A stretch of 64,000 nucleotides of DNA from Euborellia annulipes (taxonomy: Eukaryota; Arthropoda; Insecta; Dermaptera; Anisolabididae), in contig JAKCPI010007843.1 in the NCBI GenBank assembly GCA_023213315.1, positions 1 through 64,000 of the forward strand, given 5' to 3'. The notes below the pieces were generated by a model. It worked only from the letters and a program-made list of their open reading frames with translations. It ran no database searches and had not been told where the DNA came from. A program made the translations under genes and the position numbers. Shown here piece by piece: positions 51,780-61,465 of the stretch; the first letter of the stretch is position 1, and each line of letters starts with the position of its first letter.

Positions 51780-52430
51780 TATTATGGGAGTTTTTAATTA
51801 AAGACCATATTTTGTATTAATTATTTATTAATATTTAAAATACAACGTTTCGGCTGCTTATTCTGCAGTCGTTTTCAAATACTGTGCACGTCCTCCGACT
51901 CAAATGAACCAACCTTTAAGGGAGCGTACAAGTATTACGTAACTCAATTTTTGACCCTCCCTCCTCCCGTGTAACGCGCCGTAACATTTTTCTGACCCCC
52001 GCCCCCGTAGACGTTACGTAACGCTCGAGTGGCCATTTTTATCTAAAAGTCACAATTATGTTGCGCAAACTATCGGAAAGTCGGTAAAATACCAGTTACG
52101 TAGAGCGTTGTTCAACCCCCCTCCCTCCCCCTTGTAACGCATGGTAACGTTTTACGAGACCCCCTCCCCCCAAATTGCGTTACGTAATACTTGTACGCTC
52201 CCTAAGAGACCGTTACGTGCATCTACAAGTACATAAGATGCACGCGGCGGTCTCTTAGAGGTTAGTTCACTTAAGTCGGAGCATGTGCACAGTACTTGGA
52301 AACGACTGCCGAATAAGCAGTCGAAACGTTGTATAGTATTTATATTTTTAATAAATAATGAATAACAAAATGTGTTCTATAATTAAAAACTCCCAAAATA
52401 ATAATAATACAGACCACAAAAGTTTTATAA
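51780..52430. mobile_element. foldback element, ACAACGTTTCG family, with a nested TAA-flanked element
   Basis: The outer arms GGGAGTTTTTAATTAAAGACCATATTTTGTATTAATT / ATAATTAAAAACTCCCAAAATAATAATA and ACAACGTTTCGGCTGCTTATTCTGCAGTCG / CGACTGCCGAATAAGCAGTCGAAACGTTGTA close the fold. CCTCCGACTCAAATGAACCAACC is matched by GTTAGTTCACTTAAGTCGGAGC, and the right inner arm adds GAGACCGTTACGTGCATC / GATGCACGCGGCGGTCTC. The inserted element is 51919-52203. Confidence 0.78.
51919..52203. mobile_element. element with GGGAGCGTACAAGTATTACG ends and TAA flanks
   Basis: GGGAGCGTACAAGTATTACGTAA and TTACGTAATACTTGTACGCTCCC are exact inverted ends, with TAA on each side. A 3-bp T-A-A duplication fits the PIF/Harbinger group. 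The interior holds repeated GTAACGC / GCGTTAC words and C-runs. There is no transposase. Confidence 0.8.
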
Positions 52431-52800
52431 ATTTCTTTTATTTTCAATTTGTGTTTTCTCGCGCCATTATATATAGTAGAAAAAGAAAAGTATTATTGAT
52501 ATTTTCGCGGAACATTTAACAAACCCCACCCTCTTTTTCTAACTTTACGCAGTAGGTCATCAAAACAACATAATTGCAAAAAATTTTAATTATTATTATT
52601 ATTTGCGAACCCAACACGCCTCATCATCCTGCACCCCGTGAAGCTACATTATTTCCTATCTCTAACTCCTCCTCCTGAATTCATTTCTCGTTAACATTCT
52701 ATATAGTTATGCATCACTGAGAGAATGTGGGGTTAACTTCAATAAGTAAATTTACCATGGTGTAGTACTAGGTGATAATAAGAAAGTATTATATTACAAG
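52431..52800. other. unassigned stretch
   Basis: AT-rich with AACCCAACACGCCTCATCATCCTGCACCCCG at about 52608. No frame or repeat match. Confidence 0.35.
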
Positions 52801-52804
52801 GAAA

Positions 52805-52985
52805 AGTAAAGGTTATTACATCTGTGACAATCTCAATTCAATTGAGATTGTCACAGATTTAACAACCTTTATAATCTTAGCTGAATTGTACCTGAAGAAT
52901 GAGTGGCCGAAACGTTGTAATTTTTACAAATAAACCACAGTTAAACCAAAAATTCTTTTACTAACGATAACAACTGTGAAAGCCC
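52805..52985 (+). repeat. dispersed repeat with hairpin (uninterrupted sister of 27870-28235)
   Basis: GGTTATTACATCTGTGACAATCTCAATT / AATTGAGATTGTCACAGATTTAACAACC is a near-perfect hairpin. It is followed by GAAGAATGAGTGGCCGAAACGTTGTAATTTTTACAAATAAACC, the segment that is split by a hAT-like element at 27.9 kb. Confidence 0.7.
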
Positions 52986-52989
52986 AAAT

Positions 52990-54360
52990 CAAAAACTCTC
53001 TAATATGAGAATTCAATCAGAACAGAAATTATTTTAGTACGCAATTTTTTAACGCGATGGAATTTTTCGAGTCTAATATGTCAATACTAATAAATTTTTT
53101 TTTTTTTTTCTAATAGGAAAGTCAAATGCTCTTAGAATATAAAATAGGTATTATCTATATGATAATATCAGAAAGTCTAACTTTAAGATGGATGGCTTAC
53201 AGTCCACGAAACGTTGGCAAGGGATAAACAAATCATACTAGGCCGAACATACGTAAATGCATCCTTGGTTGGTTTCTATATTTATTATTAGTGCATTAAT
53301 TGCTCTTTGGATTTTATAGAGGAATAGACAGACAAATAGGAGAGAGTTCATTATGAGATAATACTTGTGAAAGCATCTTTTATATCTCTTTGCTCTTAAA
53401 ATAAAGATAAAATTTTTGGAATTCCCAGGCCAGACAGGATATAATAACTTTTTTTAATTTTTTTTTAGTAAAATGAATTTAATCTTTGAAAATGTCTTCA
53501 ACTTATAACTCTTAAAGAATAAATTAGATTGTGATGAAAAGGAAATTAATATTCAAGAAAATATAAATATATATCTGTGTGTAAATGAATTTAGATGATA
53601 ATAAGCTGTTAAGAAAAGGTTTTTTAGATGTAAGTTTTGCGTTCCTATGGATATCCAGAGAACACAAGGAACATACAAGAGTAAACGAATCATGAAAATT
53701 TTGAAATTCTGATTTAACATTTCATTATATGACGATCTATTTGCGTATGATGCAGATAAGAACTTGCTTGAAGAGTAAAGTAAAAAAATTTGAAAATAAA
53801 TTCTGCAAAAAACTTTCATTTTATAGAGTATATAAAATCCCTCACTGATTGAGATTTATCTCATTTAAAACCTCAATCTAATTAACAAATTTAGTAAAAG
53901 GTAAAATTAATAATATATTTTTTTTTTTGTTCAAAATATGATTTATTTTTTTATTAAATTAATTTGAATTTTGAATTTGAGTGAATTATAAAAAATATAT
54001 TTAATTAATCGATTAAAAGCCATAACTCTATTATGAATATACCCTTTGAGAATATGATATTTAAACTGATTTAATCAACTGAAATTTCAATTTATTTTCT
54101 CTATCATATTCAATATAATATGCTAACAGTGATTAAACACACAATAATGATTTTAAAAATATTAGAGATGTTAAATATACATATTTTATAAAATAAGTTA
54201 TTCATTTTTAATTTTATATTATTTATTACCGGTATGTTTAAAAGACCAAAAACTAGATATTTATACATTTAGGGGTAATAAATAAGACATTACATATATA
54301 ATATTTAAGATATTATATAAATCGCGAGAGATATTTATATAATTAGAATATTTATTAATT
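52990..54360. other. AT-rich stretch, nothing recognised
   Basis: No coding frame with family resemblance is visible. CCACGAAACGTTGGCAAGG at 53197 recalls the GAAACGTTG words of the foldback families, but without arms. Confidence 0.4.
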
Positions 54361-54486
54361 CAAATACCCGAAAAAAGTAAGATTGTACCGCCGGGAGTTG
54401 AACCACGGATCCACCACATAGAGTACACAATGTGGTGGATCCGTGGTTCAACTCCCGGCGGCACACTTACTTTTTTCGGGTATTTA
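54361..54486. repeat. palindrome of two tRNA 3'-half-like sequences
   Basis: AAATACCCGAAAAAAGTAAG ... ACCGCCGGGAGTTGAACCACGGATCCACCACAT pairs almost perfectly with ATGTGGTGGATCCGTGGTTCAACTCCCGGCGGCACACTTAC ... CGGGTATTT. The arms are about 57 bp around a 10-bp loop. Each arm, read towards the outside, contains GTGGTTCAACTCCCGGCGG, matching a tRNA T-loop (B-box GGTTCAACTCC) and acceptor strand. A and D arms are absent. Confidence 0.7.
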
Positions 54487-54589
54487 CATAAATAAACATT
54501 GGAATTATATATTTAGAGGTAAGCTAAATATATATAGTCAGGGCCAAATGGAAAGGAGTGAAGGGAGGGAGTTTATCCATGTCTTGGAT

Positions 54590-54799
54590 CAAGAGCGGAT
54601 CCAGAGGCGTTTTTCGGGAGGGGAGGGGGAGTAATCTGGTGTGGCTGGTCGCACAGCACACAATTTTTCTTACTTACAGTAATTTAAATCAAATTAAAAA
54701 AAAAAAATAAAATTCTAATTCCCAAAAAAAGATATCTTTTCAAATCTCGGCGGGGAGGGTAATTACCCCCTTTATCCTCCCCCTCTGTATCCGCCCTTG
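54590..54799. mobile_element. hAT-like element, TSD TCTTGGAT, containing an HP A-hairpin arm
   Basis: CAAGAGCGGATCCAGAGG and CCTCTGTATCCGCCCTTG are inverted ends, flanked by an exact 8-bp TCTTGGAT (54582-54589, 54800-54807). Inside, AATCTGGTGTGGCTGGTCGCACAGCACACAATTTTTCTTAC is one arm of the HP A hairpin (54633-54673) without the second arm. Confidence 0.85.
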
Positions 54800-54807
54800 T
54801 CTTGGAT

Positions 54808-55235
54808 TCTAGGTGCCGCCGAAAACAGGGACCAAGAAAATACGATAAATGAAAATAATAATTGTAAATAGATTTTATAAAAGAAGAACAAAATTTAAAA
54901 TATTTTAAAACTCTAAATAATTTAAAAAATTCGGGAATGACTTTCCGAGGCTTTCTCCTATACTCTACAAATACATGATTATATTAAAAATGCTAGAGAG
55001 AGACTAATTTAGATTTTTTTCTATTTACATTTTTTTTAATGACACTTGTTGAATTCTTGTATTTTTTTTTCTTTTTTAAAGTTAGGGAAGGTTTTTTTTA
55101 TTCGTTGAATATCACAAAAAATAATCAACTTTCGAAAAAAACTGGAATGTATAAAAACATTTTACAATTGTTTATTATAATATAACAAATTTGAAAATTG
55201 TTTGAAAAAAAAACTTTTTTGGTAAAGTTTTACTT
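54808..55235. other. AT-rich stretch, nothing recognised
   Basis: No gene or dispersed family match was found. Confidence 0.4.
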
Positions 55236-55466
55236 CCGGGTGATATATTTAATCTAAAAGTTCATAAGAGATCTATGATTTTGGTGTAAAAATGATATAT
55301 ATACTAAAAATGATCGATCTGGATGTTTGCGTTTTCAAGATATCGGTTTCACACACACACACACAGACATAATTCCGAAAATGTTATTTTTTTTTGACCC
55401 AAAGAGGTCTAAAACGTCAAGAATCATCAAAATCTCGAGGTTGAATTTTTAACGATTATAATATGT
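55236..55466 (+). repeat. second CACACACACAGACATAATT-type repeat, copy 2
   Basis: TTCCGGGTGATATATTTAATC, TTTGCGTTTTCAAGATATCGGTTT, a CA run, CAGACATAATTCC, AAAGAGGTCTAAAACGTCAAG and ATCATCAAAATCTCGAGGTTGAATTTTTAACGATTATAATA are in the same order as the B-proximal arm of HP copies (TTCTTGAGATATTTTG, CACAGACAGACC, GGACCTCAAAACGTG, ATCAAAATCTCGACATCGAATTTTTGAC). It appears to be a diverged relative. Confidence 0.55.
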
Positions 55467-55467
55467 A

Positions 55468-55678
55468 CAGTGAGGGACAATATTAAGTCCCACCCATGCG
55501 TTTTCTACATGTGATTATTTCATTGTTTTTATAAAAGAAAATGAAAATCTTTATTGGAAATTTTCTAGGTTTGAACCTTGAATGTTTCCATTAAAAAATA
55601 TATAATATTTTTTTTAAAAATAATGAAATAATCACAAGTAGAAAACGCATGGGTAGGACTTAATATTGTCCCTCACTG
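55468..55678. mobile_element. CAGTGAGGG...-type MITE, copy d (complete)
   Basis: CAGTGAGGGACAATATTAAG and CTTAATATTGTCCCTCACTG are exact inverted ends with TA on both sides. It is a full-length palindrome of about 211 bp and the cleanest copy of the family here. Confidence 0.9.
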
Positions 55679-55743
55679 TATTTCTTTTGAAAGAAATTTC
55701 GCATTTCAAGTCAACAATTTTAAAAAAAGAAATTGCTGATGAC

Positions 55744-56342
55744 TAGGGCTCGGATTTCGCCCTATTTGCCTTTTTTTAATTTATGGCTTAAAATTTAGGC
55801 CAATGTGATATGTATACGTTTCATGAAATTCTGAATAAAATAAGAGGCATTTGTTAGTGCCTATAATGCCTATTTTGGCCGATTCTGGGTTTTAGTGCCT
55901 ATTTCATCTATAAATGCCTTTTTTAGTGCCTATTTTAAGTTCAAATAGCCAATTTCAATTTTTTACGAGCTATAATATACATAGTCTAAATTAAAATTTT
56001 TTTGAATTATAAAAAAAAAATTTATTTTTAATGTAAAATTTTAAAAATTAGTACTTAAAAATTTGATTTGTATTTATATTCTGGCAAACAAGTACAGCGC
56101 CTTTAAATTACCGAAATTAAGAAAAAATTGTGTGCTGTGCGACCAGTCACACCAGATTACCAAAAATAAGACATCAATTTTTAAAATTTTTTTATATTAT
56201 TTCTTCAATAATGCCTTTTAAGTGCCTTTTTAAGTGCCTATTTTTACAATAAATGCCTTTTTAAGTGCCTATTTTAATAATTTTTAGTGCTTAGTTGCCT
56301 GCCTATTTCAAAAATTTTTAGTGCCTATAAATCCGAGCCCTA
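55744..56342. mobile_element. hAT-like element, TSD CTGATGAC
   Basis: TAGGGCTCGGATTT and AAATCCGAGCCCTA are exact inverted ends, flanked by a perfect CTGATGAC (55736-55743, 56343-56350). The interior consists largely of the repeated word AGTGCCTATTTT / AAATGCCT. It also holds an HP A-hairpin arm (about 56100-56158: ACCGAAATTAAGAAAAAATTGTGTGCTGTGCGACCAGTCACACCAGATT). Confidence 0.88.
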
Positions 56343-56898
56343 CTGATGACATATAATATTCTTATTTAGTGTGAATGAGGGGTGACAACCAGGAACGGCT
56401 CTAGTAATTATATAATGGTATTTTAATCAAAATGTCATTAAAATAAGGATTTATTAATTAAATTAATTTAATTTAAAATGATATGTTTATGTTTAAATAT
56501 TTGGAGTAATTTTAATTAAGGTAAAAGATTTAAGTAAAATAAAAAAAAAAAAAAAAAAAAATTAGAAGCTAAAGTACTTTTAAATTATTTTCTCTAATTT
56601 CTTTTCATAAGAGGGTAGAAAAATGAGAGACGCAGCTAAAGTTTTTTCTTTATTTATTTAATCCACACAGCTGACATTTCGGTCCCATGTACCTGGTCAT
56701 TGCATTCTGTATATATATTTATTATACAGGTGCGGCAGAAATAACTCCCATATTTTGAAGGACAATAAAAATCAAACGAAACAAAGTACACAAAAAAAAA
56801 TTATTTTATTTATAAAAAGCAAATATTAATAGAATGCATTTTTTTTTTCAAACACATTTAAAGATAACATCGCTCAAGTGGCGGAAGTTCTTGATGAC

Positions 56899-57541
56899 TA
56901 GAGATCGGATTTTAAGCAAAATGCTTATTGATGATTTTTATAAGCAACCATTTGATATTTAATTTCTACACGAATTACGAAAAACTAAATGTATTGAGAT
57001 TGCATTTTTTGAGTTTTCATGCTTTTTTCCCCCTTCGTGCTTATTTGGACTTATTTTACGAATATTTATATAATTTTTCAAAACATTATTTAGCAAAAAC
57101 GTTCATATAAAGCAAATCCTTCGACAACTGCGTAAATCGCGCCTTCCCTACTCTGGCTCAGGCCCCCCTGCGGCGGACCCAGGGAGGGGGCTAATCTGAT
57201 GTGACTGACCGCACACTTTCGGTAATTTAAAGTTGCATACTTGTTTTACCAGAATATATATAAATAAAAGTTTTAAGTATAAATTTTTAAAATTTTATAT
57301 TAAAATTAATTACCTCCTTTACCCCCCCCCCCCTTGTATCCGCCAATGGTATGAGTAGATGCTTGTTTTTGAAATTTTATGCTTCTTGAACAACTTTTTA
57401 TTCAAGATTTTTATGCTTTTTAAGCACTTTTTTTTTTTTTATGGCCAAATGGAGATTTTGCCATTGTCGGGCATCGGGGCAATATAATAAAAAAAAAAAG
57501 CACTTTTTTCTATATTTATATGCTTTTTTGTCCGGTCTTTA
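56899..57541. mobile_element. hAT-like element, TSD TTGATGAC
   Basis: TAGAGATCGGATTTTAAGC and the right end GCTTTTTTGTCCGGTCTTTA are imperfect inverted ends, flanked by an exact TTGATGAC (56891-56898, 57542-57549). The interior repeats GCTTTTT / AAAATGCTTA words. It encloses a smaller GGCGGACCCAGG...TATCCGCC element (57171-57346) that has an HP A-hairpin arm. Confidence 0.88.
57171..57346. mobile_element. nested GGCGGACCCAGG...CTTGTATCCGCC element with an HP A-hairpin arm
   Basis: GCGGCGGACCCAGGGAGGGG and CCCCCCTTGTATCCGCC resemble the ends of the hAT-like element at 54590. The interior likewise contains an A-hairpin-like piece (CTAATCTGATGTGACTGACCGCAC ... GTTGCATACTTGTTTTACCAGA). The duplication is not resolved. 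This is the innermost of four nested layers. Confidence 0.65.
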
Positions 57542-57547
57542 TTGATG

Positions 57548-57960
57548 ACACACTCTTTAAGCCGTTCACAGAAGTTGTCCATGACTTTGCGGGTCATCGC
57601 GGGCGGAATAGCGGCGACTTCTTGTTGTATTGCCTTTAATTGTTCAATAGTTCCAGGGCGACTTAGCTTTTAAATATCCTTAGAGAAAAAAATCACACGG
57701 AGTCAAATCAGGTGACCGGGCGGGCCAACAGATATCACCAAGCAAAGATATCAGATGATCGGGGAACATTTCTCTCATAATTGAGAGTGAACGACGAGAA
57801 GTGTAGCTCTCATGTTCGAAATCCATAGCAAGATCGTTTTTCGATCTGGTACGGGAGCACGTCGACCAATTCCGATGTGCCTACGGAATGCTCTTTGCGT
57901 CGCGATCACAGATTCATTGTTCTTAGAAAACGTTTCGATAACGAACGAACGAGACCACTC
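57548..57960 (-). pseudogene. Tc1/mariner-superfamily transposase, broken and internally deleted
   Basis: Read on the minus strand, an N-terminal helix-turn-helix piece (NNESVIATQRAFRRH, then APVPDRKTILLW) is joined almost directly to the C-terminal catalytic region: SYTSRRSLSIMREMFP, then WPARSPDLTPCDFFL, an in-frame stop, GYL, and finally QLKAIQQEVAAIPPAM with VMDNFCERLKECV. The SPDLTPCDFF block holds the third catalytic position. The region with the first Asp and the expected Asp-Gly-Ala segment is deleted or shifted. The TAA after DFFL stands where the family normally has Trp. Frames differ between the two halves. The protein is non-functional; the family assignment is firm. Confidence 0.88.
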
Positions 57961-58190
57961 CCATCACTGTATCCCCTCCACAGCCCGAGCAGTGACTCCT
58001 CCAAAAATGGGAGTTATTTCTGCCGCACCTTGTATAAAGGTTTGGTTCATTAATGTATAAAATCAACTATGACACTTTCATAATGACTTTTTCCCGCTCT
58101 AAAGATGGTTCAAACACGGGACCGAAACGTCAGCTGTGTGGATTAAATAAAATAAATAAGCTGCGTCTTATTTTTCGCCCCTCTTATGAA

Positions 58191-58770
58191 TCACTCTTAT
58201 AACATCACTGCTCTAAATTGCGTTTTGTAACAATTAATTTCTTTTCTAAATAAGATTGCCTCAATTTTTTCCAGTGCGCTTTTTCAAAATCTTAATCGGG
58301 ACGTTTTGTATATTTTATAATAAATTACTTGTGACGATATCAGAAGATAGTAGACTATCTATAAAATAATTTTTGCCCTTTATTTTTAATATGGAAGGGA
58401 GAACTCAACCTCTAGCGACGATACATTTTAGCTAAAAATTATACATCAATAAGAATCTCAAATATTCTCTTTATTTCCTATTTGGCCTACACAGTAACGG
58501 TGTATTATTAATGACTTTTGGCTAATCCACGAATTTATTTTCTTATACTTTATTGATTATAACTCGAAATGCGTCATACCTATCATGATATAAAACGCTA
58601 TTTTTATGTTTACATTCCAAGAGAAGAAAAAATCTAATGTGGCTGATCGACTCAGGATAAGAATTGATTTCTTATATTTCATTTGGATTATAAATAATAT
58701 AATTGATAATTTAATTTTAGATATAAATAAAAGATGGGTCAATTGGAAACTAGTTCATAAGAACGTGACT
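58191..58770. other. mostly unassigned; possible A-hairpin arm at 58624
   Basis: AAAAAATCTAATGTGGCTGATCGACTCAGG at about 58627 resembles the outer arm of the HP A hairpin with no second arm. The remainder is AT-rich with no recognised feature. Confidence 0.35.
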
Positions 58771-58835
58771 TTGACAGTGGCAGTCTTAGGGGTGGCGAAG
58801 AGGGCAATTGCCCCTGACGATCCGAATAGAAAACA
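58771..58835 (+). repeat. possible left end of a CAGTGGC-type hAT-like element
   Basis: CAGTGGCAGTCTTAGGGGTGGCGAAGAGGGCAATTGCCCCTGACG resembles the G-rich left ends of hAT-like elements elsewhere here (10030, 27903). No right end was found. Confidence 0.35.
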
Positions 58836-58839
58836 ACTA

Positions 58840-60413
58840 CACTGTAAAAAAAATATGAATTTTATTCATATCTCATAAACTTTGGTGGTTTAATTTTAAT
58901 AGACCAGGATATGAGCTAAAATTAATATACAAGTATATGAATAAGTATCGCTTTAAAAAAAATATGAATTTTCCTTCTTTTTTCATATACTTTTCGTAGT
59001 TTAATTTTAATACACCCAGGATGTGAAATAAAATTAATATAAAAGTTTATGAACAAATTACCAACTTTTAAACTTATCTTTTTCTTTGTGTGCCGCCAAA
59101 TTTTGAAATCGTTAAAAGTGCACCGGACAAGTTGAGAATCCCTGGTCTAAACGTTCTCAAATAACTCGACTACCTCAAGGAATTTTTATTAATATTATTT
59201 TATAATTATTTTAAGGAAACTTGAAATTATTCTTTGAAAATTTATTTCACAAATCTAAATTTATTAAATTCTGGTTTGAAATTCGCGCTCTAAACTATTT
59301 AAATATTTATGAAGTATATTAAAATCATACTAATTAAATAATTTTTATAAAGTAATTCAACTAAATAGCTATAGAAATTAAAATTAAAATTAACAATTTC
59401 ACAAAATAATTAATTTTAAAATATAAAGAAATTGGTTAGGTTGGCACCAGGTTGGACCAAATTCTGTTTTTGAAGTAGCTGATTTAACGATAGATAATTG
59501 AAAGTGTATTATTATTTAAAATGAAATATAAATATTTAATCAATATATTGAAATAGGAACATTTTACTAACAAAATCGTAAGTATTGAATTTGAATTTTT
59601 TCATTGAAATTTTTTTTTCTCAATTTCAAATAAATTATGTGTTGTTTGTCATTTTTCAGATGAGGTTAGTTTATACTCCAGCAGGGAATAAACTCCAAAC
59701 TGCAATGAAAATGTAACTCTTTATTTCTTCTCAAAGAAGATGAAAATCGACATATTTTTTGTATTAAATAATTAAAATGATTTGTATTTGGGTTAAATTT
59801 ACTTGGAAATGTATAAAAATTTATTTTTTGATACAAATTTATTATTTTAATAGTTTAATTTGTTTTATTATTTAGTAAAATTGTATATTTTAATATAATA
59901 TAATTTTTTTTTAATAAATAAAAAATAAAATAAATAAAAAAAACTATTATTTCACCTAGACCACTCACTTTCCCTCAAAACTATAAACTCGTAAGGACTT
60001 TAATTTTTGTTTATTAAAGCTTTTGTGGTTTGAAATATTATTATTAGGAGAATTTTTAATTATAGACCACATATTTGTATTAAATATTTATTAAAAATAT
60101 ATATATTTGTACAGTATTTATATATTTTTAATAAATATTTAATACAAATATGTGGTCTATAATTAAAAGTTCTCCTACTTTCATTTTTCACAAAAAAGTA
60201 TATTATTTCTCATAAACCCGTAATTTAAATTTCATATACAAAAATGAATTTATTCATATACCCGAAAATGAATTTTTTCACATACCCGAATATGAAAGTT
60301 CATTTTTGGTATATGACCTTTCTCATATACCAAAATGAATATTCATAAACAGTTTGTGTAACAGACTTCCTAAATGTGTATGAATATTGCTCGAAAATTT
60401 TTAACAGTGTAGA
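58840..60413. mobile_element. element with CACTGTAAAAA...TTTTTAACAGTG ends and repeated ATATGAAT words
   Basis: ACACTGTAAAAAAAATATGAATTTTATTCATATC at the left and TATGAATATTGCTCGAAAATTTTTAACAGTGT at the right form inverted ends. Subterminal CATATAC / GTATATGA words recur several times on each side. It includes a fragment at 59085-59150 (GTGCACCGGACAAGTTGAGAATCCCTGG, a hAT-like end) and a complete foldback copy at 60000-60180. Confidence 0.6.
60000..60182. mobile_element. foldback element, AGACCACATATTTGTATTAAA family
   Basis: AGGAGAATTTTTAATTATAGACCACATATTTGTATTAAATATTTATTAAAAATATATA is followed by its inverted copy ending at TCTCCTA. It is the cleanest copy of the family at 8610, 28740 and 51780. 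It carries the outer GTTTATTAAAGCTTTTGTGGTTTGAA flank also seen at 8617 and 63138. Confidence 0.8.
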
Positions 60414-60544
60414 CTAATAAAATTACATCTTGTAATAAAATAGCTGCTTTAAAAAATATCGATTATCTCAAAAAATATTCGATATTTTGAACAACTAAAT
60501 TGTTTAACGAAACATAAGACTGCAGTTTGAAACTGAATCGTGTA

Positions 60545-60765
60545 TAGTGAGCGCCACAATTAAGTCCCCACCTGATAGTTTTAGCCTTATGTATATGGTA
60601 TAATATATGGTATATGGTAAAATAATTTTAAATTTGAAAAAGTAAAGTAAAATCATCTGTACCAGATTTTACGTTTTACCTTTTCAGTCATTAAAATTAT
60701 TTCACTAGACACCATATACTTATGGCTAAAGCTATCAGGTGGGGACTTAATTGTGGCGCTCACTG
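60545..60765. mobile_element. palindromic MITE, AGTGAGCGCCACAATTAAGTCCC ends
   Basis: TAGTGAGCGCCACAATTAAG and CTTAATTGTGGCGCTCACTG are flanked by TA on both sides. The full palindrome includes CACCTGATAGTTTTAGCC / GGCTAAAGCTATCAGGTG. It resembles the CAGTGAGGG family in termini and layout but has different sequence, so it is a separate Tc1/mariner-type family. Confidence 0.85.
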
Positions 60766-60769
60766 TACC

Positions 60770-61460
60770 TGTAGAGACCATAGTGATCTGAACGTTTTAT
60801 TTAATACAATAACAAGTTAAACTACAGTTCAAAGGAAATTTATATCTTTCCGAAAAAAAAGATTCTTGTGACATACGGTACCAAGAATAATTGATATTTA
60901 TAGTCAAAATATATGACAATGCACATTTATTATAATTGTTTAAATAAATACAGTATGAATGCTCTCTCTCTGATTAAATAAAAACAAACCATTCTCCCAA
61001 AAGAACCATCAAATTAAATAACTTTCTTTTAATGGGATCTGTAATAAAATTTGAAGATCATTATATTAAATATCATTAATATGGAAAATAACGAATGCAT
61101 GGTCAATAGCATTATAAGTTGATGTATGGAAGGTGGAAAAGATAATAACAAGAATTAATTAAATAAATTTGTAAGGTCACAGATTGTTGACTATATTGAA
61201 TTGGTGATGATGATGAGCTCGAAACAACGCAAGCCATTTGACATTTCAAGTTTTCTAGCGATTCAATGAGCTATTTCAAAGAGTATTAGGCTATATTAAA
61301 TGTAAAGAGTAAAAGGAGAAGCTCTTTTCCAAACACAAATATTTATTTACTAACTGAAGGACTTGTCTCTCTTTTTGGATCGCTAATGATATCTATAATT
61401 AGCATTTAGGGGTTATAGTAATTGTATAAAACGATTATGAATGAACAATCAATATTCAGT
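60770..61460. other. AT-rich stretch, nothing recognised
   Basis: No gene or family match was found. ATGATGATGAGCTCG at 61208 is isolated. Confidence 0.4.
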
Positions 61461-61465
61461 TAATC

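Larger units (their letters stand above)
56727..58032 (-). mobile_element. Tc1/mariner-superfamily transposon, internally deleted, holding a hAT-like element
   Basis: CAGGTGCGGCAGAAATAACT and AGTTATTTCTGCCGCACCTTG are the terminal inverted repeats, flanked by TA (56725-56726, 58033-58034). The interior encodes, on the minus strand, the broken transposase described separately. The sequence between 56899 and 57541 is a later hAT-like insertion close to the 3' end of the gene. Confidence 0.88.
56604..58190. mobile_element. outer inverted-repeat element enclosing a Tc1-like transposon
   Basis: TTCATAAGAGGGTAGAAAAATGAGAGACGCAGCT ... TTTAATCCACACAGCTGACATTTCGGTCCC (left) pairs with GGGACCGAAACGTCAGCTGTGTGGATTAAA ... 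AGCTGCGTCTTATTTTTCGCCCCTCTTATGAA (right). Without its insertions the element would be only about 280 bp, a typical MITE size. Confidence 0.78.

Noticed and set aside
54361..54486. Functional tRNA gene on either strand
   Set aside because: Only the T-arm and acceptor half is present; the D and anticodon arms are missing and the T-stem has mismatches.
57812..58060. 82-codon open frame on the plus strand
   Set aside because: It is antisense to the Tc1/mariner-superfamily transposase relic, which is recognisable on the minus strand.
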